From NCBI RefSeq assembly GCF_008033115.1, contig NZ_CP041203.1, forward strand, positions 3,224,001 through 3,288,000: 64,000 nt of DNA, written 5' to 3'. Positions 1-9,839 of the stretch are shown here, piece by piece. The DNA comes from Cellulomonas sp. Y8 (GTDB lineage: Bacteria > Actinomycetota > Actinomycetes > Actinomycetales > Cellulomonadaceae). Made by a program: the position numbers and the translations under genes. The notes under the pieces are model-generated. The model was not told where the DNA came from, did not search any database, and saw nothing but the letters and a program-made list of their open reading frames with translations. Each line of letters starts with the position of its first letter. Position 1 is the stretch's first letter.

Positions 1-612
1 GCCGCGATCTCCGGCACGCTGGTCCGGCCGGGGGAGACGTTCAGCCTCACCGACGCGCTCGGCCCGATCGACGCCGCCCACGGGTTCACCACCGCCGGCG
101 CGATCGTCAGCGGCGAGCACACCGACGCGTGGGGCGGCGGGCTCTCCCAGCTGTCCACGACCACGTACAACGCGGCGTACTTCGCCGGCATGGAGGACGT
201 GGAGCACAAGCCGCACTCCGAGTGGTTCACCCGGTACCCCGCCGGCCGCGAGGCGACGCTGTTCACCGGCACGCTCGACATGCGGTGGAAGAACACGACG
301 CCCTACGGCGCGCTCGTCCAGGCGTACGTCGCGGACGGCAAGACGTGGGTGAAGATCTGGAGCACCCCGTACTTCGAGGTGACCACCGAGGCCGGGCCCA
401 AGACGAACGTCGTGCAGCCGACCACGGTGTACTCGCAGTCGGCGACGTGCTCGCCGCAGTCCGCGGGCAACCCGGGCTTCCGGATCACGAACACCCGGAC
501 GATCAAGCTCAACGGCGAGGTCGTGGCGGTCGAGCCGTCGACGTGGACGTACAAGGCGCAGAACAAGGTGGTGTGCGGGGCGGACCCGGCCACGGCGGCA
601 CCGGCGGGCTGA
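1..612 (+). CDS. VanW family protein, C-terminal part (5' truncated by window edge)
   Basis: The reading frame is already open at base 1 and closes with TGA at 610-612, so only the last 203 residues are present. The segment contains the VanW-family signature: an LVRPGETFS stretch near the start, then GGGLSQLSTTTYNAA at residues 48-62, where most relatives have GGGVCQ. VanW proteins are cell-envelope proteins named after the vancomycin-resistance cluster; their biochemical role is unsettled, and actinobacterial members usually carry N-terminal peptidoglycan-binding-like domains that would lie outside this window. The tail after residue 150 is extracellular-type, with Thr/Asn-rich stretches and two cysteines. 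Family call is firm, function is not. Confidence 0.85.
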   Translation, partial: AAISGTLVRPGETFSLTDALGPIDAAHGFTTAGAIVSGEHTDAWGGGLSQLSTTTYNAAYFAGMEDVEHKPHSEWFTRYPAGREATLFTGTLDMRWKNTTPYGALVQAYVADGKTWVKIWSTPYFEVTTEAGPKTNVVQPTTVYSQSATCSPQSAGNPGFRITNTRTIKLNGEVVAVEPSTWTYKAQNKVVCGADPATAAPAG

Positions 613-644
613 GCCGCGCCGCCCGCGGGGGCGGGTCGCGCCGG

Positions 645-914
645 TCAGCGCCGCGGGCGCCGCTCCGGGGCGGGCGGCACGACCTTGCCCAGCGCGATCT
701 CGGCGCCCGGCACCCGGACGTCCCCCGCGCGACGCGTCCGGACGGTGACGCCGTCGTCGTCCACCGCCAGCAGGTCGCCGAGCACGTCGGTGTAGGGCTG
801 CGGCTCCCCGGCGGGCAGCCGGCGCCGGACGACCACCCGCTGGCCGGTCCGCCAGGCGCGCCAAAGGGCGTCGGCCGGGGTGCCCCCCGGGCGGTTCGCG
901 TCGTCGCCGCTCAC
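645..914 (-). CDS. Small SH3-like domain protein (Rv0428c N-terminal type)
   Basis: Encodes 89 residues from a GTG start. The body (RVVVRRRL, DVLGDLL, VTVRTRRAGDVRVP, then GKVVPPAP) matches the small SH3-like domain that in mycobacterial Rv0428c-type proteins precedes a GNAT acetyltransferase. Here the protein stops right after that domain, so there is no acetyltransferase. It runs away from the ferredoxin gene, with the start codons 125 bp apart. A GAGGAG sequence lies upstream but rather far from GTG, so the exact start is uncertain. Biochemical role unknown. Confidence 0.7.
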   Translation of the reverse strand: MSGDDANRPGGTPADALWRAWRTGQRVVVRRRLPAGEPQPYTDVLGDLLAVDDDGVTVRTRRAGDVRVPGAEIALGKVVPPAPERRPRR

Positions 915-1039
915 GTGTGGTCCCGTCTCCTCGTGCCCTGCTGCGCCGGTCGTGCGCAGGTGAGCGATACTAGGAGCAGCCAGCCCGAGCCGACCCGGAC
1001 CGCGCCCGACCGCCGAGGCCGGGGCGTGTGGAGGACACC

Positions 1040-1366
1040 GTGACGTATGTGATCGCCCAGCCCTGCGTGGACGTCAAGGACAAGGCGTGCATCGAGGAGT
1101 GCCCGGTCGACTGCATCTACGAGGGCAAGCGCTCGCTGTACATCCACCCCGACGAGTGCGTGGACTGCGGCGCCTGCGAGCCGGTCTGCCCCGTCGAGGC
1201 CATCTACTACGAGGACGACGTCCCCGAGCAGTGGAGCGAGTACTACAAGGCGAACGTCGAGTTCTTCGACGACCTCGGCTCGCCCGGCGGCGCGGCCAAG
1301 ATGGGCGTGATCGAGAAGGACCACCCCGTCATCGCGACGCTGCCGCTCCAGGTGCACGGCGAGTAG
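1040..1366 (+). CDS. fdxA: 7Fe ferredoxin (3Fe-4S / 4Fe-4S)
   Basis: Small soluble electron carrier of 108 residues. Cysteines at 9, 17 and 21 with CPVDC fit the 3Fe-4S/4Fe-4S pattern of seven-iron ferredoxins, and C40-x2-C43-x2-C46-x3-C50-P is a complete 4Fe-4S site. The start is the GTG at 1040, four bases after GGAGGA at 1030-1035, rather than the in-frame GTG at 1028 that would consume the ribosome site. The aminotransferase gene follows after 4 bp, so the two are probably co-transcribed, as remembered for Rv1177/Rv1178 in M. tuberculosis. Likely partners are cytochromes P450 or oxidoreductases, but none is encoded next to it. Confidence 0.93.
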   Translation: MTYVIAQPCVDVKDKACIEECPVDCIYEGKRSLYIHPDECVDCGACEPVCPVEAIYYEDDVPEQWSEYYKANVEFFDDLGSPGGAAKMGVIEKDHPVIATLPLQVHGE

Positions 1367-1370
1367 GCGC

Positions 1371-2528
1371 GTGGGCCTGCACACCGGCGCGCTGCCGGAC
1401 TTCCCCTGGGACACCCTGACGGCGTACGGCGACCGGGCGCGCGCGCACCCGGACGGGATCGTCGACCTGTCCGTGGGCACGCCGGTGGACCCGACGCCCG
1501 AGGTGGTGCGGCGCGCGCTGGCCGACGCGTCCGACGCGCCGGGCTACCCGCAGACCTGGGGCACCCCGGCGCTGCGCGACGCCGTCGTCGCCTGGTACGC
1601 CCGCCGACGCGGCGTCCCGGGGCTGGACCCGGCGGGCGTGCTGCCGACCGTCGGCTCCAAGGAGCTCGTCGCCCTGCTGCCCGCGCTGCTGCGCCTGGGC
1701 GCGGGCGACCTGGTCGCGCACCCCGCCGCGGCCTACCCGACGTACGACGTGGGCGCGCGCCTGGCCGGCGCGGAGCCGGTCGCGACCGACGACCCGGCGG
1801 CGCTGCTCGCAGGGCCGGACGGCGACCGGGTGCGTCTGGTCTGGCTGAACTCGCCGGGCAACCCGGACGGCCGGGTGCTGGGCGTGGACGAGCTGCGCGC
1901 GGTGGTCGAGGCCGCCCGCGACGCGGCCGCGCGCACCGGCCGACCCGTCGTCGTGGCGTCGGACGAGTGCTACGCCGAGCTGGCCTGGGACGAGCCCTGG
2001 GCGACCGCCGGCGTGCCGAGCGTGCTGGACCCGCGGGTCACCGGCGGCGACGTGTCGGGTCTGCTGGCGCTGTACTCGCTGTCCAAGCAGTCGAACCTGG
2101 CGGGCTACCGCGCGGCGTTCGCCGCGGGGGACCCGGCGCTGGTCGCCGACCTCCTCGCCACCCGCAAGCACGTCGGCATGATCGTCCCGGCCCCGGTGCA
2201 GGCGGCGATGACCGTCGCGCTCGGCGACGACGCGCACGTGGCCGAGCAGCGCGAGCGGTACCGCGCCCGGCGCTCGGCGCTGCTCGGCGCCCTCGTGGGC
2301 GCGGGCCTCGTCGTCGACCGGTCCGCGGCGGGCCTGTACCTGTGGGCGCGGCCGGCCTCGGGCGACGACGACTGCTGGGCCACCGTCGGCCGGCTGGCGG
2401 AGCGCGGCATCCTGGTCGCGCCCGGCTCGTTCTACGGCGCCCCGCGGCACGTGCGCGTGGCGCTGACCGGGACGGACGAGCGGATCGCGGCGGCGGTCGC
2501 GCGGCTGGCGGCGGTCGACGCGCGCTGA
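1371..2528 (+). CDS. dapC: Succinyldiaminopimelate aminotransferase
   Basis: Fold-type I PLP aminotransferase of 385 residues. It opens with LPDFPWDTL, typical of actinobacterial DapC, has the NSPGNPDGR turn for substrate and PLP contact, and a PLP-lysine motif SLSKQSN near residue 238. DapC converts N-succinyl-2-amino-6-ketopimelate to N-succinyl-diaminopimelate with glutamate as donor. dapD and dapE in the same window supply the flanking pathway steps, which supports the assignment. The GTG start lies 4 bp after fdxA. A second, more distantly related aminotransferase at 60314-61594 could share this reaction. Confidence 0.88.
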   Translation: MGLHTGALPDFPWDTLTAYGDRARAHPDGIVDLSVGTPVDPTPEVVRRALADASDAPGYPQTWGTPALRDAVVAWYARRRGVPGLDPAGVLPTVGSKELVALLPALLRLGAGDLVAHPAAAYPTYDVGARLAGAEPVATDDPAALLAGPDGDRVRLVWLNSPGNPDGRVLGVDELRAVVEAARDAAARTGRPVVVASDECYAELAWDEPWATAGVPSVLDPRVTGGDVSGLLALYSLSKQSNLAGYRAAFAAGDPALVADLLATRKHVGMIVPAPVQAAMTVALGDDAHVAEQRERYRARRSALLGALVGAGLVVDRSAAGLYLWARPASGDDDCWATVGRLAERGILVAPGSFYGAPRHVRVALTGTDERIAAAVARLAAVDAR

Positions 2529-2573
2529 CGCCGCAGGGTCCGGTGCGGACGCGGCGCGACCTGCGACCGGCCG

Positions 2574-2589
2574 TGTGACCCTCGTCACA
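2574..2589. promoter_or_regulatory. Perfect CRP/GlxR-type operator upstream of gltA
   Basis: TGTGA-CCCTCG-TCACA is an exact match to the palindrome recognised by CRP-family regulators, including actinobacterial GlxR. A TAGCCT hexamer at 2635-2640 is a plausible -10 for citrate synthase; with a start about 7 nt later the operator centre would be near -65, a usual activator position. The gap 2529-2766 holds no gene. GlxR control of gltA is known in Corynebacterium glutamicum; use of this site here is inference. Confidence 0.6.
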
Positions 2590-2766
2590 GCGCCTCGCGC
2601 TGCTCCCGGGATGGTTCCGCCCGCGGACGGCACGTAGCCTCGTCGCAGGCCGAGCCACCCCCGTGGCGCGCGCCCGCACCGCAGCGGCCGCCGGCGACCT
2701 GACCTGCACGACCTCGCGGACCGGACCGAGGTCCGAAGCCCCGCACACCGCCCGAGGAGGAGCGCC

Positions 2767-4065
<1,299 letters not shown>

Positions 4066-4155
4066 CGGGAGCACCACCCGGACGGGCGAGCGCTTCCCCC
4101 GGATCGAGCCGGACGAACCGGTCAGAACCCGACGAGCCGGACCGATCCGGGGGGC

Positions 4156-4770
4156 ATGTCGCCCACTGAGGCCGCGCACCGTCGCGGCAGCGGCCGGCGG
4201 TCAGGACCCGTGCGGGGGCGACGCGGGGTGCGGCCGACCGGTGTCGAGCGGGCCTTCGGGCCCGAGGAGATCATCGTCTCCAAGACCGACCCCAAGGGGG
4301 TCGTCACCTACGCGAACGACGTGTTCGTGCGCGTGAGCGGGTACGCCGAGGACGAGATCGTCGGCGCCCCGCACAACCTCATCCGGCACCCGGCGATGCC
4401 GCGCGCGGTGTTCCGGCTCATGTGGGACGTCATCCCCACGGGGCAGGAGCTGTTCGCGTACGTGCTGAACCTGGCGGCGGACGGCGGGCACTACTGGGTG
4501 CTGGCGCACGTCACCGCCTCGCGCGGTCCCGGCGGGCGGGTGGTCGGGTACCACTCCAACCGCCGGTGGGTGCCGCCGACCACGCAGCGCACCGTCGGTG
4601 ACCTGTACGCCCGGATCCGGGCCGCGGAGGACGCCGAGACGGGGACGCCCGCCGCGCTCGCCGCCGGCGCCGCCGCGCTGGACGCGGCTCTGGCGGACGC
4701 CGGGGTGACGTACGACGAGTGGGTGTGGTCGCTGGCCGGCCGCGACGACGCCGACGGGGGTGCCGCGTGA
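4156..4770 (+). CDS. Aer-like PAS-domain redox/oxygen sensor protein
   Basis: Encodes 204 residues with one PAS domain at about 36-135 and no membrane segment. The PAS core closely resembles the FAD-binding PAS of E. coli Aer: [24 protein letters not shown] (R77, H78) and HYWVLAHVT. The position of the Aer aspartate after HP is Ala80 here, so cofactor binding needs checking. Basic residues dominate the first 30 positions, and the C-terminal 60 residues are Ala-rich. It overlaps the next gene by GTGA, and that gene encodes a soluble chemoreceptor signalling domain. I infer that the two work as a split aerotaxis or energy-taxis receptor. Confidence 0.82.
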   Translation: MSPTEAAHRRGSGRRSGPVRGRRGVRPTGVERAFGPEEIIVSKTDPKGVVTYANDVFVRVSGYAEDEIVGAPHNLIRHPAMPRAVFRLMWDVIPTGQELFAYVLNLAADGGHYWVLAHVTASRGPGGRVVGYHSNRRWVPPTTQRTVGDLYARIRAAEDAETGTPAALAAGAAALDAALADAGVTYDEWVWSLAGRDDADGGAA

Positions 4771-5747
4771 GCGCGACGAGGACGCTGCCGGAGGTGCCGC
4801 CGGCGACCGCGACCCGGGGCCGGCGGTGGTCCCGGTCGTCCCGGGGCGCCGGGACGGGGGCCGCGCCCGACGACGGCACCGCGGCCGCGCTGGCGGCGAT
4901 CGCCGCGTTCTGCGAGCGGATCGCGGCGGGCGACCTCGAGGGGCGGCTCCCCGCGCTCGGGGACGACCCCGACGTGCAGCGGGCCCGCGCGTCGCTCAAC
5001 CGGCTCGCGGACCTCGTCGACGCCTACGTCCGCGAGTCCCAGGCGTCCCTGACCGCCGCGGGCGAGGGCAGGTTCCACCGCCGGTTCCTGCGCCGGGGCA
5101 TGCCGGGGGCGTTCCGGGAGGGCGCCGCGCGGATCGACGGGGCGCGCTCCGGGCTGGAGAGCGCCGCGACCCGCACCGCCCGGGACCAGGCCGAGCGTGC
5201 CGACCTCGCCGAGCGGATGGTCGCGGTCGCGGAGCGGGTCGCCGGGAGCGCGCAGCGCCTCGCGACCTCGGCCGCGGCGCTGGCGGCGGCCGCCGAGCAG
5301 GCCACGGCGGCCGCCCGGGACTCCCGCGCGACCGTCCGCGAGCTCGCCAACACCTCCGGGCAGATCGATGAGGCCGCCGGGCTGGTCAAGGCGATCGCCA
5401 GCCGGACCCGGCTGCTCGCGCTCAACGCGACCATCGAGGCCGCGCGGGCGGGGGAGGCCGGGCGCGGGTTCGCCGTCGTCGCCCAGGAGGTCCGGGCGCT
5501 CGCCGACGACTCCGCGGGGCGGTCCGACGACATCGCGCGGCAGGTGGCCGAGGCGCAGGCCGTGGCCGAGCAGGCCGGGCGGGCGATCGGCCGGATCGAC
5601 GAGATCGTCGCGGGCATGTCCGGCCAGGTCGACGCGGTCGCGGCGGCCGCGGGCGGCGGCTCGGCCCCGGGCGCCGAGGGGGAGGGCCTGGCGGAGCTCG
5701 CGGAGCGCCTCCGCGAGGAGATCACCGCTTTCGCGTCCCTGCGCTGA
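4767..5747 (+). CDS. Soluble methyl-accepting chemotaxis-type signalling protein
   Basis: Encodes 326 residues from the GTG at 4767, which overlaps the PAS gene by four bases. Residues 35-125 look like tandem HAMP-type helices ([23 protein letters not shown]). From about residue 150 there is a long coiled coil with the conserved receptor tip [20 protein letters not shown] then [12 protein letters not shown], which contacts CheA/CheW. There is no transmembrane helix and no sensory domain, so it needs another protein for input. The adjacent PAS protein is the obvious candidate. No che genes lie in this window. Confidence 0.85.
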   Translation: MSATRTLPEVPPATATRGRRWSRSSRGAGTGAAPDDGTAAALAAIAAFCERIAAGDLEGRLPALGDDPDVQRARASLNRLADLVDAYVRESQASLTAAGEGRFHRRFLRRGMPGAFREGAARIDGARSGLESAATRTARDQAERADLAERMVAVAERVAGSAQRLATSAAALAAAAEQATAAARDSRATVRELANTSGQIDEAAGLVKAIASRTRLLALNATIEAARAGEAGRGFAVVAQEVRALADDSAGRSDDIARQVAEAQAVAEQAGRAIGRIDEIVAGMSGQVDAVAAAAGGGSAPGAEGEGLAELAERLREEITAFASLR

Positions 5748-5782
5748 CCTACTCCCGCCCCCGCCCCCGCCCCGGTCCCGCC

Positions 5783-5814
5783 CCGAGATAGGACCGTCCA
5801 GGGTCCTATCTCGG
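5783..5814. repeat. Perfect 13-bp inverted repeat (hairpin) between convergent genes
   Basis: Arms 5783-5795 (CCGAGATAGGACC) and 5802-5814 are exact complements around the loop GTCCAG. It lies 35 bp after the chemoreceptor gene and 48 bp before the end of the oppositely oriented secreted-protein gene, so it could end transcription from both sides. Its arms are much less GC-rich than the flanks and begin like the 44001-44060 hairpin (CGAGAT), which hints at a repeat family rather than a simple terminator. Confidence 0.75.
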
Positions 5815-5861
5815 CGGACAGGTCGGCGAGAGGGGAGCGAGAGCGCGTGGACGGCCGAGGG

Positions 5862-6785
5862 TCAGGGGGTCGGGGCCAGGGTCAGGGCGACCGTGCCCTC
5901 CGGGACCGCGGCCGCGTCGGCCGCCGCGCCGCCCGCGGTCCAGCCCTCGCCGCCGCGGTCCCACCGGGCGTCGCCGACCTCGACCGCGTCGACGGCCAGC
6001 GGCTCCGCCACGGCCACCGCCCACTGGGCGACCGCCCAGGACGCGCGGGCCGGGTCGCCGCCGGTCGCGGCGGTCAGCCCGGCGACGTCGAGCAGCACGA
6101 CCGGCCCCGCCGACCCGTCGGCCGCGCCGTCGACGGCCGTCGACACCGCGCCGCCGTAGTCCCGCTGCACGCGCGCCGCCACGGCGTCGACGGCGCCCGG
6201 CCCGGCCGCGGGACCGAGGTCGCAGTCGAGCGCCGCGGGCGTCCAGCCGGTCAGCGCGGAGGCCCACGCGCGGGACCGGCCCTCGTGCTGGGCGTAGGCG
6301 TCCGGGAACCCGGAGCGCTGCACCGCCTGGGCGGCCTCGGTCACGGGCAGCTCGGTGTACCCGGGCACGCCGACCAGCCCGTCGTAGAACTTCCCGGTCG
6401 AGTACACCGGGTCCATGATCTGCTCGACCGTGCCCCAGCCCTGCGACGGGCGCTGCTGGAACAGGCCGATCGAGTCCCGGTCGCCGTAGTCGATGTTGAT
6501 CAGCCGGGACTCCTGGAGCGCGGTCGCGAGCCCGATGGTCGCGGCGCGCGCGGGCAGCCCGCGCTGCGCGGCGGTCGCGGCGATCAGGGCGGCGTTGTCG
6601 GCCTGGTCCGCGGACAGCCCCCACGCCGTGCCGTCGACGGTCGCGGTGCACCGCCGCGACGCGGGTGCGGGCGACGCACCGCCGAGCGCCCACACGACCG
6701 CGCCGACCGCCCCGGCCAGCAGCGCGACCGCGGCCAGCGCCGCGCAGCCGAGCCGCGAGGCCGTGCTGCTGCGGCGGCGGGACAC
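5862..6785 (-). CDS. Membrane-anchored lysozyme-fold protein (transglycosylase-like)
   Basis: Encodes 307 residues. An N-terminal membrane helix at about 13-36 follows MSRRRSS and acts as an anchor or signal. The central region, residues 60-165, has the lytic-transglycosylase-like pattern ATALQESRL (catalytic Glu candidate) followed by DSIGLFQQRPSQGWGT and YAQHE. The last 130 residues are Ala/Asp-rich and unassigned. dapD ends 4 bp upstream on the same strand, so the two are probably co-transcribed. Related actinobacterial proteins are usually called hypothetical. Muralytic activity is inferred from the fold only. Confidence 0.7.
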   Translation of the reverse strand: MSRRRSSTASRLGCAALAAVALLAGAVGAVVWALGGASPAPASRRCTATVDGTAWGLSADQADNAALIAATAAQRGLPARAATIGLATALQESRLINIDYGDRDSIGLFQQRPSQGWGTVEQIMDPVYSTGKFYDGLVGVPGYTELPVTEAAQAVQRSGFPDAYAQHEGRSRAWASALTGWTPAALDCDLGPAAGPGAVDAVAARVQRDYGGAVSTAVDGAADGSAGPVVLLDVAGLTAATGGDPARASWAVAQWAVAVAEPLAVDAVEVGDARWDRGGEGWTAGGAAADAAAVPEGTVALTLAPTP

Positions 6786-6789
6786 GGCG

Positions 6790-7743
6790 TCAGTTCGCGT
6801 GCAGCGCGGCGTTGAGCGTGATGCCCGTGCCGGTGCGCGCGACCGCCTCGACGCCGCCCGTGAGCGAGTTGCGCCGGAACAGCACGCCGTCGGAGCCGGA
6901 GAGCTCGCGGGCCTTGACGACGCGCGGGGCGCCGTCCTCGCCGGCCTGGCCGACGAGGGTCACCTTGGTGCCGGCGGTCAGGTACAGGCCCGCCTCGACG
7001 ACGCAGTCGTCGCCGAGCGAGACGCCGAGGCCGGCGTTCGCGCCGAGCAGGGAGCGCTCGCCGATCGACACCCGCTCGCGGCCGCCGCCCGAGAGCGTCC
7101 CCATGATGGACGCGCCGCCGCCGATGTCGCTGCCCTCGCCGACGACGACGCCCTGGGAGATGCGGCCCTCGACCATCGACGTGCCGAGCGTGCCCGCGTT
7201 GAAGTTCACGAAGCCCTCGTGCATGACCGTGGTGCCGGACGCGAGGTGCGCGCCGAGCCGGACCCGGTCGGCGTCCGCGATCCGCACGCCCTGGGGGAGG
7301 ACGTAGTCGACCATGCGCGGGAACTTGTCGACGCCGAACACCGTCACGGGGCGGCCGGTCGCGGCGCGCAGCCGGGCGCGGGTCAGCTCGAAGCCGTCGA
7401 CCGCGCACGGGCCGTGGTCGGTCCACACGACGTTCGGCAGCGCGGCGAAGACGCCGTCCAGGTTGAGCGTGTTGGGCGCCGCGAGCCGGTGGGACAGCAG
7501 GTGCAGCCGCAGGTACGCGTCGGCCGTGTCGACCGGCTCGGCGTCCAGGTCGACCACGGTCAGCACGGTCTCGGTGCGGACCGCGCGGGCCGCGTCCGCG
7601 GCGACCAGGGCCGCGAGCTCCTCGGGGCACTCCGCGGCGGCGGGCACGTCGCCCAGCGCGGGCTGCGGGTACCAGGCGTCCAGCACGGTTCCGGAGTCGG
7701 TGACGGTGGCCAGGCCCCATGCCCAGGCGGTGCGGTCGGTCAT
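6790..7743 (-). CDS. dapD: Tetrahydrodipicolinate N-succinyltransferase
   Basis: Encodes 317 residues of the actinobacterial-type DapD, which transfers succinyl from succinyl-CoA to tetrahydrodipicolinate in the succinylase route to meso-diaminopimelate and lysine. The C-terminal half is a left-handed beta-helix of hexapeptide repeats ([40 protein letters not shown]). Glu in MVEGRIS sits where the mycobacterial catalytic Glu lies. The ATG follows a TAGGCT hexamer by exactly 7 nt, so the mRNA is probably leaderless. It is divergent from dapE with only 59 bp between start codons. Confidence 0.95.
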   Translation of the reverse strand: MTDRTAWAWGLATVTDSGTVLDAWYPQPALGDVPAAAECPEELAALVAADAARAVRTETVLTVVDLDAEPVDTADAYLRLHLLSHRLAAPNTLNLDGVFAALPNVVWTDHGPCAVDGFELTRARLRAATGRPVTVFGVDKFPRMVDYVLPQGVRIADADRVRLGAHLASGTTVMHEGFVNFNAGTLGTSMVEGRISQGVVVGEGSDIGGGASIMGTLSGGGRERVSIGERSLLGANAGLGVSLGDDCVVEAGLYLTAGTKVTLVGQAGEDGAPRVVKARELSGSDGVLFRRNSLTGGVEAVARTGTGITLNAALHAN

Positions 7744-7750
7744 GGCGTCC

Positions 7751-7756
7751 AGCCTA
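7751..7756 (-). promoter_or_regulatory. -10 hexamer (TAGGCT) of leaderless dapD
   Basis: TAGGCT on the minus strand ends exactly 7 nt before the dapD ATG, placing transcription start at the start codon. No Shine-Dalgarno sequence could fit in that space. No convincing -35 box was found. Confidence 0.6.
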
Positions 7757-7789
7757 GGGGCCGTCGGCGAGGGGGTGGTCGTCCGCGGG

Positions 7790-7795
7790 TAGGGT
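7790..7795 (+). promoter_or_regulatory. -10 hexamer (TAGGGT) of leaderless dapE
   Basis: TAGGGT ends 7 nt before the dapE GTG, the mirror arrangement of dapD. It fixes the GTG at 7803 as the start. Confidence 0.6.
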
Positions 7796-7802
7796 CGCGG
7801 GC

Positions 7803-8906
7803 GTGACGACGACCACCCCGCTGGACCTGACCGCCGACCTCACGACGCTCACCGCGGCGGTCTGCGACCTCGCCTCCGTGAGCGGCGACGAGGCGGCGCT
7901 GGCCGACGCGGTCGAGGCGGCGCTGCGCGGGTACCCGCACCTCGAGGTGCTGCGGGACGGCGACGCGGTGGTCGCGCGCACGCACCTCGGCCGGCCCTCC
8001 CGGGTCGTGGTCGCCGGGCACATCGACACGGTGCCCGTCACCACGGACCCCGCCAACCTGCCGACCCGGCTCGAGGGCGCGGGCGCCGACGCGGTGCTCT
8101 GGGGCCGCGGCACGGTCGACATGAAGGGCGGCGTCGCCGTCCAGCTGGCGCTCGCGGCCGCGCTGACCGAGCCGACCCGCGACGTCACCTGGGTGTTCTA
8201 CGACCACGAGGAGGTCGAGGCCTCGCTCAACGGCCTGGGCCGGATCGCGCGCGAGCACCCGGACTGGCTGGCGGCCGACTTCGCCGTGCTGTGCGAGCCG
8301 ACGGACGCGGGCCTGGAGGGCGGCTGCAACGGCACGCTGCGCGCCGAGGTCCGGGTGCCGGGCGTGGCGGCGCACTCGGCGCGGGCCTGGACCGGCGTCA
8401 ACGCGATCCACGGGGCCGCCCCGGTCCTCGCGGCGCTCGCGGCGTACGAGCCCGCGTCCGTCGAGGTCGACGGCCTGGTGTACCGCGAGGGGCTCAACGC
8501 CGTGCTGATCAGCGGCGGCGTCGCGACCAACGTCGTCCCGGACCGCTGCGTCGTCACGGTGAACTACCGGTTCGCCCCGTCCCGCTCCGTCGACGAGGCG
8601 GAGGCGCACGTGCGCGACCTGTTCGATGGCTACGAGGTCGTCGTCACCGACTCGGCCGCCGGCGCCCGCCCGGGGCTGGACGACCCCGCCGCGGCGGAGT
8701 TCGCCGCCGCGGTGCTCGGCGTCACCGGCGGGGCACCCGCGCCCAAGTACGGCTGGACGGACGTCGCGCGGTTCTCGGCGCTCGGCGTGCCCGCCGTGAA
8801 CTTCGGCCCCGGCGACCCGCTGCTCGCGCACAAGGACGACGAGCGGCTGCCGGTCGCGCAGCTCGACCTGTGCCACGACGCGCTCCGGGCCTGGCTGACG
8901 GCCTGA
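7803..8906 (+). CDS. dapE: Succinyl-diaminopimelate desuccinylase
   Basis: Encodes 367 residues of the M20 metallopeptidase family, removing succinate from N-succinyl-LL-diaminopimelate. Zinc-site motifs are in order: AGHIDTVPV (first His ligand), [10 protein letters not shown] (bridging Asp), the Glu-Glu pair in YDHEEVE, and CEPTD. The dimerisation lid follows residue 180. The C-terminal histidine ligand is in [11 protein letters not shown]. Divergent with dapD from adjacent leaderless promoters, so the two pathway steps could be co-controlled. Confidence 0.95.
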   Translation: MTTTTPLDLTADLTTLTAAVCDLASVSGDEAALADAVEAALRGYPHLEVLRDGDAVVARTHLGRPSRVVVAGHIDTVPVTTDPANLPTRLEGAGADAVLWGRGTVDMKGGVAVQLALAAALTEPTRDVTWVFYDHEEVEASLNGLGRIAREHPDWLAADFAVLCEPTDAGLEGGCNGTLRAEVRVPGVAAHSARAWTGVNAIHGAAPVLAALAAYEPASVEVDGLVYREGLNAVLISGGVATNVVPDRCVVTVNYRFAPSRSVDEAEAHVRDLFDGYEVVVTDSAAGARPGLDDPAAAEFAAAVLGVTGGAPAPKYGWTDVARFSALGVPAVNFGPGDPLLAHKDDERLPVAQLDLCHDALRAWLTA

Positions 8907-8974
8907 CCCGACCCGTCACGCGGGGTTCACCCGGGCGCCGCCGGGGGTGCCGGTGCGTGCACGGCCGCGGACCG

Positions 8975-8980
8975 TAGAGT
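8975..8980 (+). promoter_or_regulatory. -10 hexamer (TAGAGT), leaderless LOG-family gene
   Basis: TAGAGT ends 7 nt before ATG 8988 and supports that start. Confidence 0.55.
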
Positions 8981-8987
8981 CGGGGCC

Positions 8988-9839
8988 ATGAGCGACGACG
9001 GCGTTCCCGTGCCGGGTTCGGGCTACCGCAAGGGCCCCGTGCTGCTGCGGCGCGGGCAGATCCCCACCACCACGTCCGACCAGCGCCTGCTGTCCGGCGG
9101 CGACGGCGCCGACTGGCTGCACGGCGACCCGTGGCGCGTGATGCGGATCCAGAGCGAGTTCGTCGAGGGCTTCGGCGCGCTCGCCGAGCTCGGCCCGGCG
9201 GTCAGCGTGTTCGGCTCCGCGCGCACGCTGCCCGAGCACCCGGACTTCGCGCTCGGCGAGGAGGTCGGCCGGCTGCTGGCCGAGGCCGGCTACGCGGTCA
9301 TCACCGGCGGCGGCCCCGGGATCATGTCGGCCGCGAACAAGGGCGCGTCCCAGGCCGGCGGTCTGTCGGTCGGGCTGGGCATCGAGCTGCCGTTCGAGCA
9401 GGGGATGAACCCGTGGGTCGACCTCGGGGTCAACTTCCGGTACTTCTTCGCCCGCAAGACCATGTTCGTGAAGTACGCCGAGGGCTTCATCGTGCTGCCG
9501 GGCGGCTTCGGCACGTTCGACGAGCTGTTCGAGGCGCTGACCCTGGTGCAGACGCACAAGGTCACCGAGTTCCCGATCGTCCTGGTCGGCACCGACTACT
9601 GGCAGGGGCTGCTCGACTGGCTGCGCGGCCCGGTGCTGGAGCGCGGCATGATCCGCGAGGCCGACCTGGAGCTGATCCGGCTCGTGGACGACCCGCAGGA
9701 GGCGGTGCGGATCGTGCGCGACCGCGGGGCCGAGCTGCGCGCCGCCGAGCGCGCCGCGGCCGCCGCGGCCGAGCGCGCGCAGGAGGAGGCCGAGGCGGAG
9801 GTGGCGGACGAGGCGGAGGACGCCGCGGGTGGGCGCTGA
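8988..9839 (+). CDS. TIGR00730-type Rossmann-fold protein (LOG family)
   Basis: Encodes 283 residues. Family motifs are present: SVFGSART near residue 69, VITGGGPGIMSAANKGA, and the PGGFGTFDELFE nucleotide-binding loop with catalytic residues. LOG enzymes hydrolyse the ribose-phosphate bond of nucleoside 5'-monophosphates (cytokinin-activating in plants and some actinobacteria). The last 30 residues are an Ala/Glu helix. It overlaps folP2 by 11 bp. The same LOG/folP2 neighbourhood exists around Rv1205-Rv1207 in M. tuberculosis. The physiological substrate is unknown. Confidence 0.88.
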   Translation: MSDDGVPVPGSGYRKGPVLLRRGQIPTTTSDQRLLSGGDGADWLHGDPWRVMRIQSEFVEGFGALAELGPAVSVFGSARTLPEHPDFALGEEVGRLLAEAGYAVITGGGPGIMSAANKGASQAGGLSVGLGIELPFEQGMNPWVDLGVNFRYFFARKTMFVKYAEGFIVLPGGFGTFDELFEALTLVQTHKVTEFPIVLVGTDYWQGLLDWLRGPVLERGMIREADLELIRLVDDPQEAVRIVRDRGAELRAAERAAAAAAERAQEEAEAEVADEAEDAAGGR

